Source of the DNA: Micavibrio sp. UBA5572
GTDB taxonomy: Bacteria; Pseudomonadota; Alphaproteobacteria; Micavibrionales; Micavibrionaceae
Direction: 5' to 3'
Length of the DNA: 64,000 bases
Assembly (NCBI GenBank): GCA_002425415.1
Contig: DIMG01000029.1
Coordinates: 1 to 64,000 of the forward strand
The translations under genes and the position numbers were made by a program. Under the pieces are notes generated by a model. That model saw nothing but the letters and a program-made list of their open reading frames with translations. It did no database searches and was not told the origin of the DNA. Each line of letters begins with the position of its first letter. The stretch's first letter is position 1. Below, piece after piece: positions 1-7,870 of the stretch.

Positions 1-56
1 ATCATTTCCTTGTACAAATTTGCAAATTCACGAACGGGAAGATGACATTCAACCAA
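1..56 (-). CDS. Possible 5' end of a VOC (glyoxalase-fold) protein, cut by the window edge
   Basis: A short open frame runs leftwards off the window. It would start at a TTG at 56-54 and reads V-E-C-H-L-P-V-R-E-F with Y-K-E-M after it. The H-L-P-V-R-(E/D) string followed by F and Y resembles the first beta-strand and helix of VOC/glyoxalase proteins. A stop lies three codons upstream of the TTG and there is no ATG and no convincing ribosome binding site, so both the gene and its start are weak. It would lie 43 bp downstream of gcvPB on the same strand. Only about 18 residues are visible. Confidence 0.25.
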   Translation of the reverse strand, partial: MVECHLPVREFANLYKEM

Positions 57-99
57 TGGATTTTATTATATTAAAAAATTTTAAAATAATTTTGATAAT

Positions 100-1587
100 T
101 TATAACGTCGCTTTTAAAATCGGCTGGCGCGCTGCCCGAACCTCATCCAATCTCCTGCGGGGGGTTGAAATCGGGTTCTCATGACATTGATCTGTTTTGC
201 CTTCCCTGACATCGCTTGCGATTGTTTTCATCACGGCAATAAATCTGTCGATGGTTTCCCGTCCTTCTGTTTCGGTTGGTTCAATCAGCATTGAGCCCTG
301 CACCACCAACGGAAAATAAACGGTCATTGGATGGATGCCATATTCAATCAGGGTTTTGGCAATATCAAGCGTGGTTACTCCATGCTCCTTCTGGATTTTA
401 TCGGTCAACAAACATTCGTGCATACATGTCCGGTCAGGAAACGGAATGTGAAAATCATTTTTTAAAGAGGCCAGAATATAATTGGCATTGAGTACTGCGT
501 CACTAGAGACTTGTTTCAATCCATCTTGACCGTGAGAAAGCATATAGGTCAAAGCCCGAACAAACATCCCGAACTGGCCTTGAAATCCTTTTAACCGTCC
601 GAAGCTTGTCGGGCGGTCTTCCAGAGTTTCCAATTTATACTGGTTTTGATCTTTTACAACACAAGGCATCGGCAGATAAGGCATCAGGTTTTCTACTACG
701 CAGATAGGCCCTGAGCCCGGGCCACCGCCGCCATGCGGAGTCGAAAAAGTTTTGTGCAAATTGATATGCATGACATCAACGCCAAAATCAGCCGGTCTGA
801 CATTGCCCACCAGTGCATTGAAATTTGCGCCGTCACAATAAAAATATCCGCCTGCGGCATGAAGAAGTTTTGCACATTGTTTTATTTCTGTTTCAAATAA
901 TCCGCAGGTGTTCGGATTGGTGACCATCATTGCGGCGACATCTTTTCCATCACCTAAAGCCGCCTTAAAATTTTCTACTGTGACGCATCCGGTTTCTTTG
1001 GTTGATATAACCCGTATTTCATATCCGCACATGGCTGCGGTTGCCGGATTTGTTCCATGCGCCGAGTCAGGGCAAAGAATGACTTTTCTGTGCCCTTGGC
1101 CGTTTAATTCATGGGTGCGTCTAATGGTCATCAGTCCTGCCAGTTCGCCATGGGCTCCGGCGGCTGGTGTCAAACAAACACCACGTAATCCTGTCAATTC
1201 CGCCAGCCAACTCTGAAGTTCAAACATCAATTCCAATGCGCCTTGAACTGTCGATTGGGGTTGCAAAGGATGAATGCCGGTAAAGCCCGCAAGACGTGCT
1301 GTTTTTTCATTCAGGCGCGGGTTATGTTTCATGGTGCATGATCCCAGCGGAAAAAAACCATGATCAATCGAGAAATTCTTGGTCGACAGACGCACAAAAT
1401 GGCGCAGAACTTGTGGCTCTTTTAATTGAGGCAAGCCAATATTTTTCCTTGCGGCTATTCCGGTTCGATTGGATGTGTTTGCCAGAGGGGCGAAATCCAC
1501 GCCACCAGACTCTGCCGGAGCATATTCCCACAACAATGGCTCTTCATAATTTAAGGCTCGAGAAGTTCCAATCACATCATTTGTCAT
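100..1587 (-). CDS. gcvPB: Glycine dehydrogenase (decarboxylating) subunit 2
   Basis: This is the C-terminal half of the glycine cleavage P-protein. It acts with GcvPA to decarboxylate glycine on PLP and pass the aminomethyl group to the lipoyl arm of GcvH, in the cytoplasm. The PLP lysine is Lys279 in H-I-N-L-H-K-T-F, followed by a Gly-rich loop (H-G-G-G-G-P-G) at 285-291. The length of 495 residues is normal for the two-subunit form. The ATG at 1587 has AAAGG upstream, 2 bp after the stop of the hydrolase gene, so translation is probably coupled. It is the last gene of the purC-purS-gcvTHP run. No GC-rich terminator follows, only an AT-rich stretch. Confidence 0.96.
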   Translation of the reverse strand: MTNDVIGTSRALNYEEPLLWEYAPAESGGVDFAPLANTSNRTGIAARKNIGLPQLKEPQVLRHFVRLSTKNFSIDHGFFPLGSCTMKHNPRLNEKTARLAGFTGIHPLQPQSTVQGALELMFELQSWLAELTGLRGVCLTPAAGAHGELAGLMTIRRTHELNGQGHRKVILCPDSAHGTNPATAAMCGYEIRVISTKETGCVTVENFKAALGDGKDVAAMMVTNPNTCGLFETEIKQCAKLLHAAGGYFYCDGANFNALVGNVRPADFGVDVMHINLHKTFSTPHGGGGPGSGPICVVENLMPYLPMPCVVKDQNQYKLETLEDRPTSFGRLKGFQGQFGMFVRALTYMLSHGQDGLKQVSSDAVLNANYILASLKNDFHIPFPDRTCMHECLLTDKIQKEHGVTTLDIAKTLIEYGIHPMTVYFPLVVQGSMLIEPTETEGRETIDRFIAVMKTIASDVREGKTDQCHENPISTPRRRLDEVRAARQPILKATL

Positions 1588-1589
1588 CG

Positions 1590-2357
1590 CTAAAACCTTT
1601 CAAACCATTGATATGTTTTGTCGAGTAGTTCAAATACTATTTTCCCTTCAACAAAAGTATGCCCTGCGCCTTTAATTAAAACTGTTTCTTTTGGGCATTT
1701 CAGATCAGAAAAAAGCATTTCAGTGTCTTTTTTTATAAAACTTTCACTGGCAACAACCACTTGAGACGGCACAGAAATTCTTTCTGTTTTTACCCTTGCC
1801 GCGTCACGAGTTAAGGCTTTGGCTTCCTCTATCATGGGCTTACCAATTGTAATCAAATATTCCCAATCAAGCAGGTATGAGTTGCCATCGCCGGACGGTG
1901 TTATCGACTTTGACCAGAACCTGTCCCATGGTTGATAGGAAGAATCCCAAAAAGACAGGGCGTTAACTGTCGGATTTGCAAAGACTAAGGTCAATCCACC
2001 ATAGCTGTGCCCACACACAAACATCTTTTCATGATCTTTTCGTACGCAATCAATCACAGAATTCAAATCCTGCGCCTGAATGTCCAACGTACATTCATGC
2101 AGCTTACGATAATCGGGCTCATCCCAGTAAAAGGCCATCCGATAAACGTCATAGCCGCGATCATTAAAATAGTCCCGCGCCATGATGTGCATGTAACTAT
2201 TGGGAGACCCTGCCAAGCCATGTCCGATAACAATCGCCTTATCTGACGGTTGATCTCCTGCCCGATTACAATAAACAAATATTTTGTGACCATCGGCTGA
2301 CAAAACATCGATTATTTTCTCTTTCGACAAACTCACATCAATCTCTTCACGATTCAT
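1590..2357 (-). CDS. Alpha/beta-hydrolase embedded between gcvPA and gcvPB
   Basis: A 255-residue alpha/beta-hydrolase-fold protein without signal peptide. The nucleophile elbow G-H-S-Y-G-G puts the catalytic serine at 118. H-G at 46-47 fits the oxyanion loop, and G-A-G-H-T-F near the C terminus supplies the likely catalytic histidine. Substrate is unknown; the fold covers esterases, thioesterases and acyl-peptide hydrolases. The ATG overlaps the gcvPA stop (ATGA at 2354-2357), and the stop is 2 bp before the gcvPB start. It therefore sits inside the operon between the two subunits of one enzyme, an unusual place. A role in lipoyl or acyl metabolism is possible but not shown by the sequence. 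Confidence 0.85.
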   Translation of the reverse strand: MNREEIDVSLSKEKIIDVLSADGHKIFVYCNRAGDQPSDKAIVIGHGLAGSPNSYMHIMARDYFNDRGYDVYRMAFYWDEPDYRKLHECTLDIQAQDLNSVIDCVRKDHEKMFVCGHSYGGLTLVFANPTVNALSFWDSSYQPWDRFWSKSITPSGDGNSYLLDWEYLITIGKPMIEEAKALTRDAARVKTERISVPSQVVVASESFIKKDTEMLFSDLKCPKETVLIKGAGHTFVEGKIVFELLDKTYQWFERF

Positions 2358-3616
2358 AAGCAGATCTCTTTCAAAGCATTTACAAATGTCACGATGTCTT
2401 GATCGGTTGTCATTTCCGTTGCTGTGACCAGAACTTTATTTTCTTCAAGTGGAAGTCCTGCAATGACATTTTTTAAAGCCATATCTTGAATAAATTTTTC
2501 TGACGATAGCGGCAGTTCTATTACAAATTCGTTGAAGAAATTCTGATTGATGATTTTGATACCATTGATCTGCGACAATGCATCAGCCAATTGGCAAGCG
2601 CGGGCATGATTAAGACTTGCAAGATCTTTTAACCCCTGTTCTCCCAGCAATGCCGCATGAACCGTAAAAGCTAAGGCACATAAACCTTGGTTGGTGCAAA
2701 TATTGGAGGTCGCTTTTTCGCGACGGATATGTTGTTCGCGGGTCGAGAGGGTTAAAACAAAACCTCTGCGCCCTTCGACATCGACAGTCTCGCCGCATAA
2801 ACGTCCTGGCATCTGGCGTAAAAATTCCTGCTGACATGCGAAAAATCCAAGATGGGGGCCGCCATAAGACATTGGAATACCAATGCTTTGCGCTTCTCCA
2901 CATACTATATCTGCCTCAACAGGTGCGGGTAACATTCCTAGAGACACAATTTCAGTTACGACTACGATTAGTTTTGCGCCGATGGCATCACATTTTTTAC
3001 GCCACGATTCATAGGCATGAGCATGCGGCGTGCCAAAAAAATCGGGGGATTGAATGATAATCGCCGCAGCGCAATCATCTGCGGTTTCTACGATATTTTG
3101 TGACCCGATATAGCTTTCAAGAACTTCGCGATAGTGCGGATGCAAGTCGTTTCCGATCACAATCTTTTCCCGAGTCGTTAAACGCACCGCCATCAATGCC
3201 GCTTCGGCACAAGATGTTGCGCCGTCATACATCGAGGCATTGGCCACATCCATTCCGGTCAGGGCAGCAATCATTGTCTGGAATTCGAAGATAACTTGTA
3301 ATGTTCCTTGCGCCATTTCCGGTTGATACGGGGTGTAGGATGTCATAAATTCCGAGCGTTGAATGATATAGTCAACACTCGCCGGAATGTGGTGATTGTA
3401 AACACCTGCTCCCAAGAAAAACGGTGTGACTGCCGCTGATTTATTTTGAGCTGCCAAAGCCGTCATAAATCGTTCGACTTCTATTTCCCCTTGATGAGGG
3501 GGCAGATCAAAATCATTTGATACGGGAAGGCCTTTATAAAGATCGGCAGCAGAGTTTACACCGATTTTTTCGAGCATGTCTGCGCGATCTTGTTTGGTCA
3601 GGGGGAGATAACGCAT
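2354..3616 (-). CDS. gcvPA: Glycine dehydrogenase (decarboxylating) subunit 1
   Basis: N-terminal half of the split P-protein, 420 residues, the usual size for this subunit. It begins M-R-Y-L-P-L-T-K, and contains F-L-G-A-G-V-Y-N-H-H and S-Y-T-P-Y-Q-P-E motifs characteristic of GcvPA, which help build the shared active site though the PLP lysine is in GcvPB. The ATG at 3616 is 5 bp after the gcvH stop, with GGAATAG upstream. The 3' end overlaps the hydrolase gene by 4 bp. Split P-proteins are common in archaea, Gram-positives and several alphaproteobacteria, so the split itself is normal. Confidence 0.96.
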   Translation of the reverse strand: MRYLPLTKQDRADMLEKIGVNSAADLYKGLPVSNDFDLPPHQGEIEVERFMTALAAQNKSAAVTPFFLGAGVYNHHIPASVDYIIQRSEFMTSYTPYQPEMAQGTLQVIFEFQTMIAALTGMDVANASMYDGATSCAEAALMAVRLTTREKIVIGNDLHPHYREVLESYIGSQNIVETADDCAAAIIIQSPDFFGTPHAHAYESWRKKCDAIGAKLIVVVTEIVSLGMLPAPVEADIVCGEAQSIGIPMSYGGPHLGFFACQQEFLRQMPGRLCGETVDVEGRRGFVLTLSTREQHIRREKATSNICTNQGLCALAFTVHAALLGEQGLKDLASLNHARACQLADALSQINGIKIINQNFFNEFVIELPLSSEKFIQDMALKNVIAGLPLEENKVLVTATEMTTDQDIVTFVNALKEICL

Positions 3617-3621
3617 GTTTT

Positions 3622-3993
3622 CTATTCCACTGTTTTAAGATAATCCTGATAGGCAGATTGATCCATCAACCCTTCAAGTTCTGCGGCATCGGTCATACGA
3701 AATTTTGCGATCCAGCCATCGGATTCCGATTTGAGTAAATCAAAATCGTTTTCCAGCGCATTATTGACGGCAACCACTTCCCCTGTCACCGGCGTATAAA
3801 CTTCTGCGGCAGTTTTAACAGACTCAACAACGGCAAAATTTGCACCTTTAGAAAAGACTGCTCCCATTTTCGGCAGTTCGATAAAAACCAGATCCCCCAG
3901 CGCATGTTGCGCGTATTCGGTAATGCCGATGACCGCCACATGATTGTCTTCGATCTTTATCCATTCGTGATCTTTGGTGAATTTTACTGTCAT
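3622..3993 (-). CDS. gcvH: Glycine cleavage system H protein
   Basis: Small lipoyl carrier of the glycine cleavage system, 123 residues. It shuttles the aminomethyl group from the P-protein to the T-protein. The lipoyl lysine is Lys60 in V-E-S-V-K-T-A-A-E-V, preceded by the conserved D-L-V-F-I-E-L-P strand. The ATG directly follows the gcvT stop (TAAATG), so the two are translationally linked. Start and length agree with the family. Confidence 0.97.
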   Translation of the reverse strand: MTVKFTKDHEWIKIEDNHVAVIGITEYAQHALGDLVFIELPKMGAVFSKGANFAVVESVKTAAEVYTPVTGEVVAVNNALENDFDLLKSESDGWIAKFRMTDAAELEGLMDQSAYQDYLKTVE

Positions 3994-5052
3994 TTAAACC
4001 TTCCCTTTGGTCTTTGGTTTCAAGAATGGCATGGGCGTGACTTTTGCAGAAATCAATTTGCCACGTACATCCACATCAATTTCTGTATCGGTCATTGTCC
4101 ACTCGATTGGCAAATAAGCCTGTCCGATTGATTGTTTCAAGGTCGGGGAATATCCGCCACTGGTCAGCGTTCCAATTATCTCGCCCGATTTCGTTTTGAC
4201 TTGTGCGCCTTCTCGAGCAATGCCTTTATCGGTCAAGACAATCCCAACGCGTTTTCTTGTCGGGGGAGAGGCTTGCTCTTTGGCCTGTTTGCTCATGATC
4301 CATGACAAATCGGCTTCGGTTGGCGTTGTGTTGGCATCAATGTCATGGCCATACAGGCAATAGCCCATTTCGAGACGAAGGGAGTCCCTCGCGGCCAGAC
4401 CAATCGGTTGAACGCGATCATCAGTTAACAACCGATCCCAAAGAGGGCTTGCTGCCTCGTTTGGAACAGAGAGTTCAAATCCGTCTTCGCCTGTATAGCC
4501 CAAACGACTAATGAACATGGTGTAATCTTTGTACCACAACCCCATATAAGGTAGGTCGGACACATCAATGCCCAAAACATCTTTTATGACGGCTTCAGAT
4601 TGAGGGCCTTGAAGTGCCATTAACGCCCAGTCTTCAAAATAGGTAAATATCAGTCCATCCGTTAAATTGTCTTTCAGCCATGCAATGTCTTTGTTTTTGC
4701 ATCCGGCGTTTATGACCATGTGGAATTCGTCTTCACCGATTTTTGTGACCATCAGGTCATCTATAATTCCGCCTTGCTCATTGAGCAAGACGGTATATTT
4801 TGCGCGATTGATCCCGAGTTTTTCAAATGACGAGGGTGTCAACTTTTGGAGAAGATCTTGTGCACCCTTCCCTTTCAAGCTGATTTGCCCCATGTGAGAC
4901 ACATCAAACAATCCGGCGTGTTCACGCACCCATTCATGTTCTTTGAGGACACCCAAATCATAATAGAGTGGCATGTCATAGCCTGCGAACTCCCCCATCC
5001 TGGCATTGAGCTTCAGGTGATTCCCATGCAAGGAAGTGAGTTTCATTTTCAT
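3994..5052 (-). CDS. gcvT: Aminomethyltransferase, glycine cleavage T protein
   Basis: Transfers the methylene group from GcvH-bound aminomethyl-lipoate to tetrahydrofolate, releasing ammonia and giving 5,10-methylene-THF. 352 residues, normal length. N-terminal motifs Y-D-L-G-V and H-A-G-L-F-D-V-S-H-M-G are typical of folate-binding T proteins; G-Y-T-G-E-D-G-F-E lies mid-protein. Two in-frame ATGs, at 5052 and 5046, are both possible. Only 15 bp separate it from the purS stop, so the glycine cleavage genes appear to be read from the purC promoter. No separate promoter or glycine riboswitch is visible in the gap. Confidence 0.96.
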   Translation of the reverse strand: MKMKLTSLHGNHLKLNARMGEFAGYDMPLYYDLGVLKEHEWVREHAGLFDVSHMGQISLKGKGAQDLLQKLTPSSFEKLGINRAKYTVLLNEQGGIIDDLMVTKIGEDEFHMVINAGCKNKDIAWLKDNLTDGLIFTYFEDWALMALQGPQSEAVIKDVLGIDVSDLPYMGLWYKDYTMFISRLGYTGEDGFELSVPNEAASPLWDRLLTDDRVQPIGLAARDSLRLEMGYCLYGHDIDANTTPTEADLSWIMSKQAKEQASPPTRKRVGIVLTDKGIAREGAQVKTKSGEIIGTLTSGGYSPTLKQSIGQAYLPIEWTMTDTEIDVDVRGKLISAKVTPMPFLKPKTKGKV

Positions 5053-5067
5053 TTTCCTTTTTTGAGA

Positions 5068-5301
5068 TTATGCGGCCATAACAACTTCAAAATCTTCCGT
5101 TACCGGATTGGCCAAAAGTTTTTGGCACATTTCTTTTACTCTTTCATCTGACGTCCCTTCTGGAACATCGATTTCAATGAACTTTCCTTGACGAACATCG
5201 CCGACTTCTTCAAAACCCAAATGATGCAATGCGCTTTCAATCGCTTTTCCTTGTGGGTCGAGGACACCTTTTCTGAGGGTTACTTTTACAATTGCTTTCA
5301 T
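5068..5301 (-). CDS. purS: Phosphoribosylformylglycinamidine synthase, PurS subunit
   Basis: Small subunit of the FGAM synthase complex PurS-PurQ-PurL, step 4 of purine synthesis; it bridges the glutaminase and synthetase subunits. The protein starts M-K-A-I-V-K-V-T-L-R, about 77 residues, the usual size. I chose the ATG at 5301 because AGGAGAG lies just upstream; the frame extends further back into purC but that would be atypical. It contains the family motifs K-G-V-L-D-P-Q-G and L-A-N-P-V-T-E-D. Its partners purQ and purL are on the opposite strand 1.8 kb away. Confidence 0.93.
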   Translation of the reverse strand: MKAIVKVTLRKGVLDPQGKAIESALHHLGFEEVGDVRQGKFIEIDVPEGTSDERVKEMCQKLLANPVTEDFEVVMAA

Positions 5302-5327
5302 TTTTTCTCTCCTGATTTTTATCTGCT

Positions 5328-6206
5328 TTATTTCCAAGGCTTTGTCGGGGCTGATTTATTGATTGAACGCAGTTTTCTTTCCCGCGCCAATTCATTTTCT
5401 ATTTCACCCAAAGTTGCCGCTATTTGTTCATCAATATTCCCACCTTGAATGATACCGCTATCCGGAACAAGCCCCAAACGCTTTGCAATATCCTGATAGG
5501 CTTCGATCACTCCCCCCAAATCCTGCCGGAAACGATCCTTATCCAATTTTTTATTGGTTTTCTCGTCCCATAGCCTGCAATTATCCGGTGAGATTTCATC
5601 GGCAAGTAATATATAAACTTCCTCATATTCTCCGTAGATGCGCCCGAATTCAAGTTTGAAGTCGATCAAACGAATGCCGATGCCGGAAAAAAGCCCCGAA
5701 AGATAATCATTGATCCGCCAAGCCAGTGACACGATTTCTTCTAATTCGTACGGGTCAGCCCACCCCATATTCAGAATATGATTTTCGGAGACCATCGGAT
5801 CATTTAATTCGTCTTTTTTGTAATAAAATTCGACCAATGGATAATTGAGGACTTGCCCCTCTTTCATTCCAAGTTTTTGAACCAAAGATCCGGCGGCAAC
5901 ATTTCGCACAACAACCTTCAGTGGAATAATTTCCACTTGCCTGATAAGCTGTTCGCGCATGTTGAGGCATTTTAAAAAATGGGTCGGAATTCCCATGCCC
6001 TCTAGTTTGGTCATAATATGGGCAGAAATCCGGTTATTCAACACACCTTTTCCGGCAATAATATCGTGTTTTCCGTCTTTTCCCGAGGTCGCATCATCCT
6101 TGAAATACTGAATGACCGTACCAGGCTCCGGCCCTTCGAAAATGGTCTTGGCCTTCCCTTCATAAATAACTTTTCGGCGATTAATCAGGCTACCGGAAAA
6201 AAACAT
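5328..6206 (-). CDS. purC: Phosphoribosylaminoimidazole-succinocarboxamide synthase
   Basis: SAICAR synthetase: joins CAIR and aspartate using ATP. The N-terminal Y-E-G-K-A-K-T-I-F nucleotide-binding strand, G-K-G-V-L-N-N-R-I-S and V-V-R-N-V-A-A-G-S motifs, and the C-terminal L-I-D-F-K-L-E-F-G metal-site motif are all present. At 292 residues it is longer than the usual 235-255, through a charged tail of about 40 residues ending in K-P-W-K. The ATG at 6206 has AAGGA nine bases upstream. It heads the minus-strand run and is divergent from the zeta-inhibitor gene across 218 bp. Confidence 0.96.
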   Translation of the reverse strand: MFFSGSLINRRKVIYEGKAKTIFEGPEPGTVIQYFKDDATSGKDGKHDIIAGKGVLNNRISAHIMTKLEGMGIPTHFLKCLNMREQLIRQVEIIPLKVVVRNVAAGSLVQKLGMKEGQVLNYPLVEFYYKKDELNDPMVSENHILNMGWADPYELEEIVSLAWRINDYLSGLFSGIGIRLIDFKLEFGRIYGEYEEVYILLADEISPDNCRLWDEKTNKKLDKDRFRQDLGGVIEAYQDIAKRLGLVPDSGIIQGGNIDEQIAATLGEIENELARERKLRSINKSAPTKPWK

Positions 6207-6287
6207 CTGCGTTATCCTTCTGGTTTATTCTCTTGTTAAATCTTTCGTTAGAGTTATTTGGTATAACAGAAGATATGCTTCACGCAA

Positions 6288-6293
6288 ATTATA
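6288..6293 (-). promoter_or_regulatory. Possible -10 box of the purC promoter
   Basis: The minus strand reads TATAAT here, about 80 bases upstream of the purC start. No good -35 box at 16-18 bases was found. Two near-identical copies of CTYTAACGAAAG (minus strand) flank it at 6241-6253 and 6301-6313 and could be operator sites. Confidence 0.3.
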
Positions 6294-6424
6294 TCTAAAG
6301 CCTTTCGTTAAAGCTTCGCGTTTCGTGGTTATGTTAATTTTTGATAATTTTGTTTCCACCCTACCCTTAAGCAATATATACTAGCTGTGTAATTCTAATT
6401 CATTGATATATAAGGAAATGGTAA

Positions 6425-6751
6425 ATGCCTTTTGACGACCGGAAAAATGCGAATGAGAAAAAGTTCGAGATGGATCAGCAGTCTTTATTTAAAATTGAAG
6501 CCCGTGCCAGCAAGCTTATTGGGGCTTGGGCTGCTGAGAAATTAGGGTTAAGCGGAGACGACATTGGTCTCTATGCAAAGGAAGTTGTTATCGCAAATCT
6601 GGATGAGCCCGGATATGACGATGTTAAACGTAAATTGCAGGGTGACTTTTCGACTCGTGATATTGAAGTGCCGGAGCATGAGATTGACCATGCTATTGCA
6701 AAATATGTGGTGCTGGCGACAGAACAAGTTTCCAAAGAGTCAGAGAAATAA
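6425..6751 (+). CDS. DUF1476 protein, zeta-type F1-ATPase inhibitor
   Basis: A 108-residue helical, charged protein of the DUF1476 family. In Paracoccus the family member is the zeta subunit, which binds F1-ATPase and blocks ATP hydrolysis. Family hallmarks are the N-terminal F-D-D-R-K-N-A-N-E-K-K-F and the A-S-K-L-I-G-A-W-A-A-E-K-L-G stretch. The ATG at 6425 has AAGGAAATG upstream; a TATACT box at 6377-6382 may be its -10. The family is essentially alphaproteobacterial and its place next to purC is common there, which supports the taxonomic call. A strong terminator follows, so it is monocistronic. Confidence 0.9.
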   Translation: MPFDDRKNANEKKFEMDQQSLFKIEARASKLIGAWAAEKLGLSGDDIGLYAKEVVIANLDEPGYDDVKRKLQGDFSTRDIEVPEHEIDHAIAKYVVLATEQVSKESEK

Positions 6752-7092
6752 TGCGTTCGCCTCTTTAAAAGATGGTTATAAAAAAAGCTCTTGAAGAAGA
6801 GCTTTTTTTATTATTTTTTTCGAGAATTTTTTATCAAACGTCCCTGTTTCAACCCGCGAGGGATTTGTTTATCCCTTTTGCCTTGCCTGTATCAGCCCTG
6901 TTCAAAAACCGATCCATAATATTCTGTAGCCTATTTTTTTTATGTCCTGCAATGAAAAAATAGAAGCCCTCGTAAAAACCCACCATATTTTCCATATAAT
7001 TTAATTTTCCTTTCCTTATGTGCTTTTATTGTTGCAAAAAACACCGTGCTGTCCAATAACAAAGCCATAACTTTATATATTTGGGATAACAG
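6752..7092. other. Intergenic region before purQ
   Basis: 341 bp without a convincing gene. It holds the terminator at 6780-6810 and then AT-rich sequence that must contain the purQ promoter. A TTGCAA at about 7033 with AATAAC 17 bases later is a weak candidate. No structured RNA or repeat was recognised. Confidence 0.5.
6780..6810 (+). terminator. Rho-independent terminator of the zeta-inhibitor gene
   Basis: A perfect hairpin with 11-bp arms (AAAAAGCTCTT at 6782-6792, AAGAGCTTTTT at 6797-6807), a GAAG loop and a following T-rich run. It lies about 30 bp after the stop and separates this gene from purQ. Confidence 0.9.
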
Positions 7093-7782
7093 ATGAAATC
7101 AGCGATTATTGTCTTTCCGGGAACGAACCGTGAAAAGGACATGCAAATGGCCTTGGCGCATATTTCCGGTCACACGCCACGTCTCGTTTGGCACAAAGAA
7201 ACCTCTCTTCCAGACTGTGATTTGATGGTTTTACCAGGTGGCTTTTCTTACGGAGATTATTTGCGCTGTGGGGCTATGGCGGCTCACTCCCCCATCATGC
7301 GGGAAGTTATTGATCGTGCAAAAAAAGGAACTCGTTTGCTTGCTGTTTGTAACGGATTTCAGATGCTGGTGGAAACCGGACTTGTTCCCGGGGCATTGTT
7401 ACGCAACCGTTCGCTCAAATTTATCTGCAAACAGATCTACCTGCGATCGGACAATACGTCATCCGATTTTACCCATCGTTTTGCCAAAGGTCAGGTTTCA
7501 CAAGTTCCGATTGCTCATGGTGAAGGGAATTATTTCATCAATGAGGATGGAATAAAATCCCTGCAAGATCATGACCAGATTGCTTTCCGTTATTGTAACA
7601 AAGACGGTCTTGTTTGTGATGAAGCCAATCCGAATGGTTCGATTGCCAATATCGCCGGTGTTTTGAACACCGAAAAAACCATTCTGGGCATGATGCCTCA
7701 CCCTGAAGATTCCGTTATGCCGCAAATTAATGGACATCAAGGAATTCCTTTGTTCCAGAGCATTGTCGAGGCATTGACTTAG
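7093..7782 (+). CDS. purQ: Phosphoribosylformylglycinamidine synthase, glutaminase subunit
   Basis: Class I glutamine amidotransferase that supplies ammonia to PurL. The nucleophile is Cys86 in L-L-A-V-C-N-G-F-Q; His203 and Glu205 in M-M-P-H-P-E-D complete the triad. 229 residues, normal for stand-alone PurQ. The ATG at 7093 follows GGGATAAC. It is 88 bp upstream of purL and probably co-transcribed with it. It belongs with purS, which here lies on the other strand. Confidence 0.96.
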   Translation: MKSAIIVFPGTNREKDMQMALAHISGHTPRLVWHKETSLPDCDLMVLPGGFSYGDYLRCGAMAAHSPIMREVIDRAKKGTRLLAVCNGFQMLVETGLVPGALLRNRSLKFICKQIYLRSDNTSSDFTHRFAKGQVSQVPIAHGEGNYFINEDGIKSLQDHDQIAFRYCNKDGLVCDEANPNGSIANIAGVLNTEKTILGMMPHPEDSVMPQINGHQGIPLFQSIVEALT

Positions 7783-7870
7783 TGAGTCTTCATTCCCTCA
7801 CCACAGAGGATTCTGTGATTGAGAACTGCGATTGAGAAGAAAAATTTTAAATTAAAAAGAGAATATAGAC

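Noticed and set aside
5053..5067. Glycine riboswitch before gcvT
   Set aside because: Only 15 bp separate purS and gcvT, too short for the aptamer.
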